From Camellia lanceoleosa (lineage: Eukaryota > Streptophyta > Magnoliopsida > Ericales > Theaceae), in the NCBI GenBank assembly GCA_025200525.1, contig CM045762.1:124191752-124255751 (forward strand): a stretch of DNA of 64,000 nucleotides. The letters run 5' to 3'. Position 1 is the stretch's first letter. Each line of letters starts with the position of its first letter. A program made the position numbers and the translations under genes. Under the pieces are notes generated by a model. The model was given only the letters and a program-made list of their open reading frames with translations. It had not been told where the DNA came from and ran no database searches. Of the stretch, positions 35,543-46,345 are shown piece after piece.

Positions 35543-36858
35543 CACGGGTGGACACGGGTCGGTTGCGGTCACGGAACCTTCAATCCCCCATCCATCCACC
35601 AAGTTAACAAATTAAAGAAAATTAATCCGCATCCGTCTGCCAATCATGTGCATGTGGATTGAGCGGTTGGCGGATTAGCGAATAGATGCAAATCGGTTTG
35701 GCGATTTAAATTTTATAAATTTTCAACATAATTCAATTGTGCACTTTTTCAAAAAAAAAAAAAAAAAAAAAAAAAGAAAAAAAAGAAGAGAAAGTACTAC
35801 AGTCAGTGACTTAAAAAAGTCACTTTGCTTGTTTTTGGTTTTCCAAAAACACTTTTCAGAAAATTTTACTTTCTTGTTTTTCATGTTTTTTTTTTTGTTT
35901 TTACTGAATTTTTTTAATATTTTAAGCAATTTTTTTTTTTTAATTTTTAGACACACCTAACATAAATACACATAAAAAGTATAATTTTTGTGAAAAAATC
36001 TTTTAAAAATTAATAAATACAGAAAAATATGAAAAATATACTGGTTCAGTATATTTTTCATATTTTTATGTATTTATTAATTTTTTCACAATTTTTTTAC
36101 TTTTTAAATATATCTAAGTAAGATGCATCTAAAAAAGTAAAAAAAAAAAAAAAACTTGAAATTTTAAAAATATTAACTAAAAACAAAAAAGTATGAAAAA
36201 CAAAAAATTTAATCCAAAAAACTCAATCCAAACACACACATTACAATTACTGCATGTCTCATCAAAGAAAAAAAGTTTGAAATGTTAGGATATTACAATT
36301 ACTACATGTCTCATTCATATATTACAATCACAGCATGTCACATCCATATAAAATATTATAATATGTGGTTCTTAAAATATAAAAATAATTCAAACTACTA
36401 AAATCATGAACAAAGTAGCATTGTTACATCTATATATGTTTTTGAAAACAAAAATCAACTAGCATATATCATCTTTTTTATTTATTATTTTTAGAGTTAG
36501 ATTTAAAAAACAAAAAGTATATATAAATAATAAATTTATTTTTTAAAATTCAAAAAATATATTTAAGTTGAAAACTCTTTTTCATCAGAATATTTGAACT
36601 TATTTTTAATTGAAAACACAAACAAAATATCTAAATAAATTGAAAATACAAAGTTTTACAAATTATTAGGGGTGCTCGTGGTTTGACAGTTTAGTTGCGG
36701 CCAAAGGAACCTCAAATCCGCCATCCGTCCAAAATTAGATGGATTGGAAAAAATTAATCCGCAACTATTTGCTCGTCATCACACATCCGTCCAAAATGTT
36801 ACGGATCAGTTTAGTTTGGTCGGTTTGGATGGATTGATATATCCGCTGCTCACCCCTA
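35543..36858 (-). mobile_element. Inverted copy of the 890-bp hAT-like element, with insertion
   Basis: Reverse complement of 12748-13637, from GGTGG...GGTCGGTTGCGGTCACGG to GCTGCTCACCCCTA. The copy is longer because a 420-bp MITE (about 35817-36238) has inserted next to the T-rich tract. Substitutions are frequent, so the copies are old. Confidence 0.75.
35817..36238. mobile_element. MITE-like insertion, reverse copy of 22630-23072 family
   Basis: Starts CACTTTGCTTGTTTTTGG and ends AATCCAAACACACAC, the reverse of GTGTGTTTGGTTTGAG...CAAGCAAGG. It is absent from the corresponding place (about 13400) in the other copy of the host element, which confirms an insertion. Confidence 0.65.
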
Positions 36859-36943
36859 GCCAACATGCATCTTTTAAAGTTTATGTTAGCAACTCTAACC
36901 TTCTGGGAAAAATGCCTAGTAAAATACACATAAAATAATTCTA

Positions 36944-37117
36944 GGGTGAATTACACTAATAGTTCTTATAGTTTGGAACTTGTGTCACTTTGATCCCTGA
37001 CTTTTCAATTGTGACATATTTGACCTTGAATTTTGAATTTTGGTCCAAATAAGGACAATTGAAGATATCATTGCTCAATTTCAAGGGCAAAGTCGTTAAT
37101 TTAATAAAATATAAACT
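36944..37117 (+). mobile_element. Outermost element of the nest: left arm of a Mutator-like foldback element
   Basis: Begins GGGTGAATTACACTAATAG and is the inverted counterpart of 61253-61418, which ends CATTATAG-like ...GTAATTCGCCC. The pairing covers phrases such as TCACTTTGATCCCTGACTTTT and GAAGATATCATTGCTC. It is interrupted at AAACT (37113-37117) by an LTR. TSD of the outer element is not clear. Confidence 0.85.
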
Positions 37118-37381
37118 TATAGCGATCCCAGATTTTATTTCTTATGTACAGTGATCCGAACTTGTTTTTGTGGATGTTAGTAGTTGCTTATATCTTGTTT
37201 GCATCCTTTCGTACTTTGTATTTGAGTTATAGGATGTGTTGGGCAGGTTTGTTTCAGGTTGGTTGAACTTAGAAACCAAGAGTAGTTGCCCAGATTTTTG
37301 CCTTCACGCTCGAGCGGAGCTTTTGACGCTCAAGCGGGCCCTTCGTAGTTGCTTCTCCACTCGAGCAGGAGTGTTGACGCT
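37118..37381 (+). mobile_element. Tekay-like solo LTR, left part (level 2)
   Basis: Follows TSD AAACT (37113-37117), repeated at 60750-60754 after the LTR end GGGCGTTACA. The first bases are TATAGCGATCCCAG, probably a mutated TGTAGCG. The CGCTCGAGCGG motif appears at 37307-37330. It is split by the Ogre-like element at ACGCT (37377-37381). Confidence 0.8.
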
Positions 37382-37604
37382 TGTAGACACCCCATTTTTG
37401 ACCGTCCTCAAGACTTGGACGTCACCGCTTGAACACTCGGTGATTACCCATGTTTGTGTTTGTTTGGAGTTCCCGGAGTTCTCGGCTACGCGCCTTGCCT
37501 CAGGACCTCCGAACTTGACCGTTTTGTGTCTGGTTTTGCACCAAACACTTGTGTTTTGCCTTGGAGGGGCAGGGAATGCTTTGTGAGGCATCCCCACACA
37601 CCAC

Positions 37605-37670
37605 CGGCAGTGGCTAGAGGCCACCGGCTGGTTGGTGTTGCCATCGGCACTATATTGTGCCGGTCGGCAC
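37605..37670 (+). repeat. U3 motif array: CCACCGGC and CGGCAC palindromes
   Basis: CACCACCGGCAGTGG, GGCCACCGGCTGG, then CGGCACTATATTGTGCCG (37645-37662) and GGTCGGCACT. It lies about 160 bases upstream of the TATA-like box. The 3' LTR counterpart (55301-55390) has one more palindrome unit. Confidence 0.8.
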
Positions 37671-37821
37671 TCCTTTTGGCAAAATGACCATTTTGCCCTG
37701 CCGATCACTTTACAGCTGTGTTTGGAGATATTTTCAGACAGCTTTCTTGCACTTGTTTCCCCTCCATACACGTGTATGGAGGGATGAGCCCCTTTGGTGA
37801 CTTAGCTTGTAAGCTTTGTTG

Positions 37822-37829
37822 CCTATAAA
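37822..37829 (+). promoter_or_regulatory. TATA-like box of the 5' LTR
   Basis: GCCTATAAAGAGAAGCTCTC, conserved with the other LTRs; the expected start of retroelement transcription lies about 30 bases downstream. Confidence 0.65.
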
Positions 37830-38111
37830 GAGAAGCTCTCTTCTCTTGGCTCAAGGGTTAGAAAAATTGGAGAGTTAGACATTTTGGGAGAGGGAGAAGC
37901 TCTGGTTTTAGGTTAGGTTTTGTGTATCTATCCTATCTCTTTCTTTCTCTCTTGTTTTGTACACTAGGTGTTTGTGACTTACTATTGCTCACCAACACCT
38001 AGTGTTTCACCTTCCTCTTGGAACTGAGGTGCTAAGGGCTTGTTCTTGGTGTTCTTGGCTGGTTTGAAGCTTAAAGAGGCATTAAGGTCACCATTGTTGG
38101 AGTTGATCATC

Positions 38112-38120
38112 AAGGGTAAG
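38112..38120 (+). other. Conserved splice-donor-like site in the 5' LTR
   Basis: ATCATCAAGGGTAAGAAAC; GT at 38116-38117, about 290 bases after the TATA-like box. The position and core are shared by all four LTRs in which this part is present. Confidence 0.5.
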
Positions 38121-39704
38121 AAACTACCCCTTTTTCCCCCATTCTTGCATTCCATTTTTGCATAGCTTAGAACTGTTTTTGTGCTTAGTATTTAACACAT
38201 AAAAGTTCTATTTTTTAGTCCTCTTGATAGTTCATTAAGAGTGTTTGGTGGTTTGGGTAGGTTTGACCACCCTTAGACCTTAAAAAGGGCACTTTTTGTG
38301 CCATTTTGTGAGAGATCCGAGACTTTGGTGTTAGGATCTCTTCACCACTGAAATCTTGAGGGATTTCAGTGGTGAAGATGATGCCTTGAAGTCCCAAGAA
38401 GGAGAGGGCCACCCCCTCTCCTTAATGTCCTTGAAAAGGGCAAGTTTGGCCTCTTGAGAGAGCATAGTGTTTGATTGTGTGTTGAGCATGTTTGGACTGT
38501 TTTTCATGCTTATATTACCATGATATAACATGATTTTAAGCTGGTTTTAGCACTCCTTGCATGCTTTGCATAGTTGCTTTGTAATGCCTTGTTGGTCCCT
38601 TAACATGCCTAGGTTGTATGCCCTCATTTCTAGCATGTTTTAGGCTTAGATTCATGAAGCTTGTATGCTTATTTTAACATGTTTTAGCTCTGTCCATAGT
38701 TATTTGGGTCAATCTTGGCTTGTATCTTGGGTCCTCTTTGTATTTGGCTTGTTGGCCTTAAGAGCACAAGTGTGTAGTATGCCTTGCTTGCATCATTTTG
38801 ATGGTTTGGAACCATTTAGCATGTCATTTCAGTCCCTTTGGTGTGCTTGTATGCTTGCCTTAGTTGCCTCTTTAATGCCTTAAAAGCATATGTTAATGTT
38901 CCATGTATTGGTCATGTTGCATGCCTTTGTGCTTAAGCCTCTTAGATGCCATCTAAGTAGCCATTTGGCTTTGTTTTAACATGCTAAAACTCTGTTTTAG
39001 GTTGTTCAATGCATGCCATATTTGTTTTGCATAAGTGTAGTTCAATGCTTCCATGACTTGCCTCAAGTGTTGAACCTATGTTGCATGCATTTGTTTATCT
39101 TGCTTAACATGATTTAGCATCATTTCATAGCATGATTTTCAGAGCCTAAATTGCATGCTAGTTGTCCATTGTTGTGCCCCTTTAAGTGTGCTTAAGGGTT
39201 GTTTGTTATGCTTAAGTGTTGGTGCCTTAACTTGTGCATGTGTGCATGTGTGTTTGGTCATCATGATTTAGCATTTTGGCCACTGTTTTGAGCCTTTTTA
39301 GAGTTGCCCAATTCATGTCTAAGTCCATCCTCCATTTGATTCGCATGATTGCCTTGTATGCTTACTTGCACGTTTACATTGTATTGCCATATTGCATACT
39401 AGTTGACATGCTTAGGACTTCATTGCATTGACATGCATGCTAAGCCTCTTGACCAAGTCATGATAGAGGTTTGGCACCCTTATGTGTTTGTTTGCATTAC
39501 ATGCATTTGAAATCAAAATTGCACTCTTGGTTTTTTGGGCCATCATGCATCGAAATGCGTGATTGGTGGTCCGAGAACCGAGGCACATCTTCCTTTGAGT
39601 CAAAAACATGATAAGGAGTGTGTTTGGTGCATACAGGCTTTGAATTACATTGCCATGCAAGTTGTGTCCTCTACTGCTGTGAGTTGCAGGTTCTGCAGTA
39701 TTTG

Positions 39705-39830
39705 TGCCGACCGCATCGCTTAGTGCCGACCGGCATCATCGAAGCCGATGGATGAATTCAGTGCCGGTGGCCACATCCTTCAGCCGGTGGTGTTCTACCA
39801 TAGCCGGTGGTGATCTCCAGTGCCCAAGGA
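39705..39830 (+). repeat. Downstream motif array, inverted relative to U3
   Basis: GTGCCGACCG, GTGCCGACCGGCA, GTGCCGGTGGCC, AGCCGGTGGTG and AGCCGGTGGTGA. These are largely reverse complements of the U3 array at 37605-37670. Confidence 0.75.
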
Positions 39831-41105
39831 AGTATTCCTGGAGTTTTGGCAGTCTTCAGAGGAGGAAAGCAGGGAAAACAGAGGCAATCATGCATGGCAG
39901 TGCGATTCCGAGCGAGTTCCGGGCGTGTGATGCATCTTGCCCTCTTCCCGAGGCATTTACTGCTTTAATTAACCTAGTTAATTTGTTAATTAATTTAGTG
40001 AATTTGTAATGTTTAATTAGCTTGTGTAGTTAATTAATCTGTAATATTTATTCGGTCCCTCCGAGTGAGGGCGTAATTGTAATAAGTGTGGGTGAGTGGG
40101 TGTATGTCTTCCAACCCCTACTTCTTTCTTCCCTTTTATTTACCTGCTTATGATGGTAGATTAGGGCACGTTTATATTAGCATACCTTATGCAATGCATG
40201 CGTGCATCCATGCATTTGTCTGAACATGCACCGGGCTCGGTACATCATACAAACTGCATCGTACTTTCAATTCCAAATTGAATACATGCATCAAATAAAG
40301 TGCATTTCACATGCCATCTTTAGGGTTAGCCGAGCCTACTCTAAATTGCATCTATGCCTGTGTTGCATTAGCCACTTAACATGAACTAGGACATGCATGT
40401 TTGCTAACTAGTTTATTGTTTTGGCACGGAGCACAATGTAAGTATTTACGCTTTAGCATACCACATGCGTGTGAATGTTGCCATGACAGTATGCTTACCA
40501 TGCGGCTAAGTGCTTATGTGAGATAAACTGTTTGAATGCCTGTGGGTGGAGGTTGGATTGCTTGAGTTGGAATAACTCATTGAAATCCGTATTTTAGCCT
40601 ACTTGCGAGTAGCAAATTCCAAAGTATTTTCAAAACGAGCGGATATGCAATGTTTATTTCCAAATTAGGCGATCTAGTCTATACTTGTTTGCTGCGCGCA
40701 TAACATAGTAATGCTAGACTAATAATTGGAATAAGAACATGTAATGTTTTCAAAAACGGATATCACGGTTAGTAGAGGCCGGTCTTCGGACCGGGCGAAA
40801 GGGGGTGCTCATAGCTGACCTTCCCCGATCGTACCCGAGCTCCCGAGCCAAGACCACTTTGGTGATGACGGACACGTGGCCTTCGGCACCGAGTCAGGGT
40901 TTCCTAAATTTCCCATTTTAAAATATTTAGGTGGCGACTCAGAACCGCAAAGCAGTCCATGTTTGGCACTACTTTTTCAAAATCTGTTTTTCTTCAAAAC
41001 GATTTGCCAGAGTTGGACTCTTTGGTTCAGATTTAGAACCGCGACAAAACAAAAAGGAGAGTCCGAACTGTAGCGCGAGGTCCCTCGCGGACGTGTTACA
41101 GTTTC

Positions 41106-41123
41106 TGGCGACTCCGCTGGCGA
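41106..41123 (+). other. Primer-binding site, tRNA-Arg type
   Basis: TGGCGACTCCGCTGGCGA begins five bases after the LTR end. It matches the complement of a plant tRNA-Arg 3' end (TGG plus CGACTCCACTGGGGA) with two to three mismatches. Confidence 0.8.
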
Positions 41124-41822
41124 GTTTAGAAAGCTTGACTCGAACTCGTGATATCCTGTTTTGACTACACTTATGTGTTTCTTTGTATTGCATGTGCACT
41201 GGTGCGCCTAGGACACAGTGTTTGCCATCTGCCATTCCTGAACGGTTTGCCGGAGGCTTGTCTTGTCAAGGCATGACCATAAGGCTAACCGGTTATGGGC
41301 TCTGACAGCGTGGGAACACAAACCCCGGTTTTACTGGGGCACCCTTTTCGACCATTCGACCTAGTGCATATTCGGATCCATAGTGACCATTCCAAACTAG
41401 GACAGGTTGCTTACCCGATGTTAGGTTGTTTGAAACCGCTGCGTGCGTAGTGAAACTCTAGCTCCTGACAAAATAGGACAGGGAAACCCTACCCGAACAT
41501 AGGGGTGTATTGGCTCTCATTTATCTGCTATGTGCTTTTAGAGTGTATCTCTACAGGGAACGATATATCGCTTTTGCAAGTTTGAGCATCGCCCGAGGGC
41601 ACTAGTATCGATATTGTTGAGAATCGCTTGTATCTGTGGGTATCGATTCAGATTTTGAACAGTGGTTCGGGGAACAAAGGTTGATAATAGAGCATGCTTG
41701 TCCGGCCACACCCGTGTTTGATCTGCTTGGGGTAAATATCGCTTGTTTTCTCGCTTTACCGTAAATTCAGAAAGTTGAGCCAGAATAACTAGTGTCCTTT
41801 TCTCGCTGAGGCAGAACTGAAC
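41124..41822 (+). other. Untranslated leader of the Ogre-like element
   Basis: No conserved reading frame seen. The region between primer site and gag remnant probably carries packaging signals, which is inference from position. Confidence 0.5.
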
Positions 41823-42796
41823 ATGACGCAGAACTCAGAAGAGATTGTGGTCATGACGGCCGCGTTGAGTTAGGGAATCACCCCACAAGATGAAACTACT
41901 GTTGACATGACGCATCCACCTAGGTTGCCTGCCGCACATCCAATTTGGACTCCTCAGCTATATCAGGCTCATGAGCCTACTACTTTTGAACTAATGGGGA
42001 TGATAGGCGATCTCCAAAGATCTGTGGCGGATCTTGCATATGGAATGTCTGTTTCACCGCCAACGCAGACGCCGAACTTTGTACCCCAAGAACCCCATTG
42101 TTGGGCAATTGTTATTGAACTCACCAACCGGAGATGGCCTCCGCTATAACAATGATATGTCAAGATCCACCCAAACCCTAAATCAGCCGAGGCCGAGACA
42201 AAGGCAAGATGAAGACAGATGCCGACCCTATTGAACAACTGCTGTGGGCAGTAGAGGCTTTGAAAGCTGGGGGAATGAATAAGCAACAAATATCCGCAGT
42301 TATGTCGAAAGTCGGAGGTTGCTTTCCCACTTCGCCGAGGGCGCTTCGATCCAACCGAGAATCGATAGGCCCCGTCATGCCAAACAGCTTCTTCCCCTTC
42401 CAAATTTGCATCCGGAAAGGATCAAAAACCCAAGGCCGCACCCGCCGATCCATTTGCTAGTGCGTCTAGAAAGAGTGCTCAGACTCCAAAATACCTGCCC
42501 CGAGGGCGCAGGGTCTTTCATGCCCTGTAAATGCCATTGTCAAAGGCATTGCAGATCCTTGATAAAAGGGGACACCTTAAGCCCCTGGAACCTCGGCCAC
42601 TCCCGAAGAATCTCCTGGCCACACATGATGCTTCATCGTCTTGTGTACCATCGCCAGACCGCCATGCCATCGACAATTGTTTCGCCCAAGCACGAGGTGC
42701 AAGATTTGATTGATAACGGTTATCCTCCCCACCTCAAGAAAGTCCGTCACCACTCGCTTGTTGGATTTCGAGGATACAGAATCGCAAGTATGTAAT
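41823..42796 (+). pseudogene. Degenerate gag remnant of the Ogre-like element
   Basis: Starts at an ATG (41823) with a stop about 15 codons later. Plant Ty3/gypsy gag-type blocks appear in different frames: FELMGMIGDLQRSVADLAYG (about 41985-42045), LWAVEALKAGGMNKQQISAV (about 42243-42303), KPLEPRPLPKNLLATHDASS (about 42576-42636), and VQDLIDNGYPP (about 42700-42733), which follows a zinc-knuckle-like C/H segment split across two frames. The last part is characteristic of the gag end in Ogre/Athila-like elements. At least two frameshifts and a stop make it non-functional. The main capsid region appears largely deleted, since known gag proteins of this group are longer. Confidence 0.75.
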
Positions 42797-43880
42797 CAAA
42801 GGTGGACCGCTGGGCGCGTTGTCTGGTACATTTTTGGATGGGGCGTTTGGCACGCATTTTTGAGCACCTGCCAATGCTAGTTTTGGAAATCCTGAGTTGG
42901 GTGTCGGGTCAGTCTTTGGTTCTTTTTTTGAGTCTGTCTTCAGACGAGTCTTTTTGCTTCTGTGGTCCGTCTTGTTGTAACGAGTCAGTCCCTCTTGTAT
43001 AGTATACCAGGTGATTCCGGGGTTGTTGCCTCAAACACCGTTTTGTCTTTCAATTAGTTGTTTTCGCTTTTTGAGTTTGTTTTTGCCGAGGAGCCAGTTA
43101 TGCCAACAAATTTGAATGAAACAGCTGCGGCTATCATGGGCCGAATTTGTTACTGTTCGAACCAATCGTGCCAGAGGATATGAATGGAACGACAGTGCAT
43201 TCCGCCTACTCTCTTGTGCCTTGAACATCGTTGCAATGACCTAAGTTTTTCATAAAACCCCTTTTTCGAACACTGTGGTGATGAAAACGAAGAGGAAGTA
43301 ATTCCTCGGGTATTTGCAAAATTTTGATCAATTTGAGAAAAAGAGAGGCATGTTAAGCTTTTAATGAATGAAATCATGCTTGTCGTGAGTCGAGAAGGAC
43401 CCTGGCCTGATCCAGACTAGTTCCACACTATCTTCAACACGAGCGATTTGTCGTTTTCTTAAAAACTTTCAAAAACAAAATATTTTGCGCAAGTCTCGCG
43501 AAGACCTGTGTGGAACCGCTCTTGAGATTGTGCAGCCCAGGATCGCTCTCAGCCTCGAGATTCAACCTATCTATTTCAAACTTGGAATCTGTTCAAAACA
43601 GTTAGTGGCCGTGTAAGGCCTGTGTGGCCCAATTCGAAGCAGCCCTTGAGCAAGAGGCATCAAAGTCAAATCAAGAAGATCAAATCCCCCCAAGCAAGGC
43701 TTGTGAAGCAGCCGTGATGGACACTTCTGCAAATCAACACAACAGTCGTTCTCTTGGATACGGAGAGGTTTCAATCTCAAAACCATTTGGCATGGGCTTG
43801 CTACACTTTTACCCTTTGAGAGGCTCGCTGGGCCGAAAATCCGAAAGGGCGGCCCAGGCAAAAGTTAGAGCAAAGAAAAA
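42797..43880 (+). other. Degenerate internal region where pol would be expected
   Basis: Short frames only. Weak protein-like phrases (for example GDENEEEVIPRVFAKF near 43275) suggest decayed coding sequence of the element, but no protease, reverse transcriptase, RNase H or integrase motif could be found. Several kilobases of pol must be deleted, since this stretch is only about 1 kb. Confidence 0.5.
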
Positions 43881-43975
43881 GAAATAATACAAAAAAAAAA
43901 AAAAATACAAAAAATACAAAAGAAAGAAAAGAAAGAAAAAAATGCAAAAAAGAAAAAAAAAGAAGAAAAACATAG
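43881..43975 (+). repeat. A-rich (GAAA/AAAAAT) tract
   Basis: Long purine run with repeated AAAGAAAGAAAAGAAAG and AATACAAAA phrases. Such tracts occur downstream of pol in related plant elements. Confidence 0.8.
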
Positions 43976-44039
43976 CTCGCAAGGTCGAAAACCTGCAATA
44001 GGCGCCTTGGCAAAAATTAGAGCCTAAATAGTGAAGGTT

Positions 44040-44120
44040 AAAATACCCGAGTGTACCTTAACCGGAACTACGTAAGGCTTGATTCCCATGTTTGGGATAC
44101 GTAGGCAGCTTCATCTTGAA
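44040..44120 (+). other. Conserved post-pol motif of Tat/Ogre-type elements
   Basis: GGAACTACGTAAGGCTTGATTCCC...GGGATACGTAGGCAGC, an inverted ACGTA pair bracketing a GATTCCC/GGGATAC stem. From memory this phrase recurs downstream of pol in many Tat/Ogre-like elements. A second, weaker copy (GGAATTACGTGACCAACTTC) follows at about 44216. Confidence 0.55.
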
Positions 44121-44374
44121 GTCCAAATTTCAACGCCCATATAGCGTCTCAATCCATGTCATGGTTTTGATCACTTTTGCCTCCTCCGAATCCAATATCT
44201 TGATTGCAGCGACCTGGAATTACGTGACCAACTTCATCTTGAAGTCCAAACCACCAACACTTTCCAAGTGACTGTGTCCATATATTGATTCAAGCCATTT
44301 TCGTCTCCTCTGCGTCCGAAGGTCCGACCATCGCTCAAAGGACTGGCTTACGACGTGCCGCGGCATCATCCAAA

Positions 44375-44495
44375 CAAGGGGCAACTTTCCGTTGCCATGC
44401 AGTGCCATAAGTTGCCCTGAGTTACCGTCTAAACCAGGGGCAACTTTCCGTTGCCTTATCCCCCCTTTAAGCCAGGGGCAATTTCCCATTGCCTC
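44375..44495 (+). repeat. Three copies of a CAGGGGCAACTTTCCGTTGCC motif
   Basis: Copies at about 44376, 44436 and 44474, each an internal palindrome (GGCAA...TTGCC), spaced by 40-60 bases of differing sequence. Confidence 0.75.
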
Positions 44496-44499
44496 CGAT

Positions 44500-45786
44500 C
44501 CGAGGTTGCGTATCTCGAGGGTAAGTTCTACGCTTGTTGAGCATTGATTGTTTGCAAAAATAGTTTTTGAAAATTTTCACTGAGGTTGACTTATTTTCTC
44601 GAAAACTATTTCATTTTCAAAATTGGACCATGTTTGGACCCAAAAGGGAAAATTTTCGGTTTCACAAATGACTTGCATGATTTTCAAATCAAAAATCGAA
44701 CAAGTGTGTTAATCCAACTCTCACTTTGATCAAAACCGTTTTAGAAAACAACCAAAAATGGTCAAAATGACGAACTAGGGGCACGATTGAGTCAGGTCTT
44801 CTGTCTTTCCCCCACTAATATGCTTGCCAGCAAGGCACCCTATCCACCAGAAGGAGTAGCCGTGAGCTAACAGCGTTGGGCGTGAACCCGCGACCTCCTA
44901 TTCATCCGTCAATCACCCCGGGGAGGGATTGAAAAATGAGAGAATAAAGAATAGAGAGGTGTAAGCAGAGAGAGAAGTGAGAAAAGAGTTTTGAGAGAAA
45001 AATGAGCCTGAGGGCCGAGTGATGTGAGTATCACGAATCAGAAAGGGTGGGAATAATATCCGGAGGAATTGGCTCCCCGAGATTTGAGGTCTTTTTGTGA
45101 ACATGTCCGTGTGTCGTGTCCTTTTGATTTGTCGGTCTTGATTTTAGATTTGTCGATCTTGAGTTTGTCTCGTTCTTTTAGGTTGTGTGCCTTTTGTTTC
45201 TTTGTTTGAGTCTGTTTCGCTGTGTTCTGTGGTAGGCTCGATACCCCAGTTGAAAACCCACCCTCTTCCAAAAGGTAATCGCTTGTGCTCAGAATGCTGT
45301 GCCATTCTCTACATCCGTGCAAAGCAAGAGAAGGAAAGGGAAAATTTGGGACATCCGAGTGTGTTTCAACTGCAATCGTGTCAGCTTTGTGATTCGTCTT
45401 GTCAGATTGGAGCTATTTGTTCAGGGTTTGCTGTGTGCAGAATGAACCAAATGCTGTGTTATGGGCTATATGCAGATCAATCCCCAGCAGATTAGTCCCC
45501 AGCAGAGTATGGGCTGTGTGTTCGGATTGAGTAGGGATTTGTATGAGCTGTTTTACTGTTAATTGGTTGGTTACCCGATTATCGCAGTGCAATTGCTCAG
45601 TTTTCAGACAACAGATCATTTTCATTTACATTTGAGGTGTAATATGATGCAATGCAGTGCAAGGTATGAAATATGCATATATATACAAATGTAACACTCT
45701 TTTTTAGACCAAAAGTTTGTTTCATCCCATATAATCTTTTCAAGTACAAAGTTTGAGAAAACAAAACACACTCAGGCAAAGACATA
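44500..45786. other. Internal non-coding region downstream of the antisense gene
   Basis: No gene recognised. GTTGGGCGTGAACCCGCGACC (44875-44895) resembles the B-box region of tRNA-derived sequence, but no A box or tRNA fold accompanies it. Confidence 0.4.
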
Positions 45787-46159
45787 GTACTCTATCTACC
45801 AAAAAGAGAAAAGTACAAGAAAAGAAAATGAAAGAAAAACAGCAGAAGTCTGTAATCGTCATCAATGGTCTCACGGGGATCCGTCTCGCCTCTTCCCGGT
45901 AAGCACAGAGCATCGTCAGAAGTGTCGCTGTCAGAGCCCGAGCCCGAGCTGCCCCCAGTCTCCTCCTCAGAGGCCTCCGCCCGACTCACCATCCTCGCAA
46001 TCGAGCTCGCGAGCTGCCCCACATGGCCATGCCCCTCTCTGGTACGGGGGAATATCTTGCCATCCCGAGTAGAAATGGGAGGTCCAGATGGAGCACCGCC
46101 ACTCACGGGAGGAATCGGAAAGGGAGGCCAAAAGTACAAAAGGCAAATGCATTAGTACA

Positions 46160-46345
46160 CTTGAATGAAGCGATTAATCGCTGCGTAATGCAAGCAGGCG
46201 AGTATGCAGTGTGAATGCCATGAGCGCTTTATCGCGTAATGCAAGCATGCGAAGTACAGCAGTGTGAATGCCGTGAGCGCTTTATCGCTGCGTAATGTAG
46301 TGTATGAGTACAAGGTGAGTGCCGTGAGCAGTTTATCGATGTTGT
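46160..46345. repeat. ~70-bp imperfect repeats in a PMD-gene intron
   Basis: Three copies built on GTGTGAATGCC(A/G)TGAGCGCTTTATCGC and CTGCGTAATGCAAGCA, located between the last two coding blocks. Confidence 0.75.

Larger units (their letters stand above)
37382..41100 (+). repeat. 5' LTR of the Ogre-like element
   Basis: 3719 bp, TGTAGACACCCC...GACGTGTTACA. Layout: U3 motif cluster 37605-37670, TATA-like box 37824, splice-donor-like site 38112-38120, downstream motif cluster 39705-39830, conserved 3' segment 40810-41045. Compared with the 3' LTR it lacks one 20-base CGGCACTATTTTGTGCCGGT unit and shows a patch of dense differences at 39670-39925. Confidence 0.95.

Noticed and set aside
35739..35960. 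Lysine- and phenylalanine-rich frames on both strands
   Set aside because: Encoded by poly(A)/poly(T) tracts within MITE and hAT-like sequence.
37236..37771. Overlapping open frames of 116 and 155 codons across the left end of the Ogre-like LTR
   Set aside because: They cross the exact LTR boundary at 37382 and recur at 54905-55487 only because the LTR is repeated; no domain seen.
42797..43880. Reverse transcriptase or integrase remnant
   Set aside because: Looked for YxDD-like, HHCC and DDE-type patterns in all forward frames and saw none; only vague acidic segments remain.
44875..44895. tRNA-like phrase
   Set aside because: Only a B-box-like segment is present; no A box, anticodon stem or acceptor pairing could be made.
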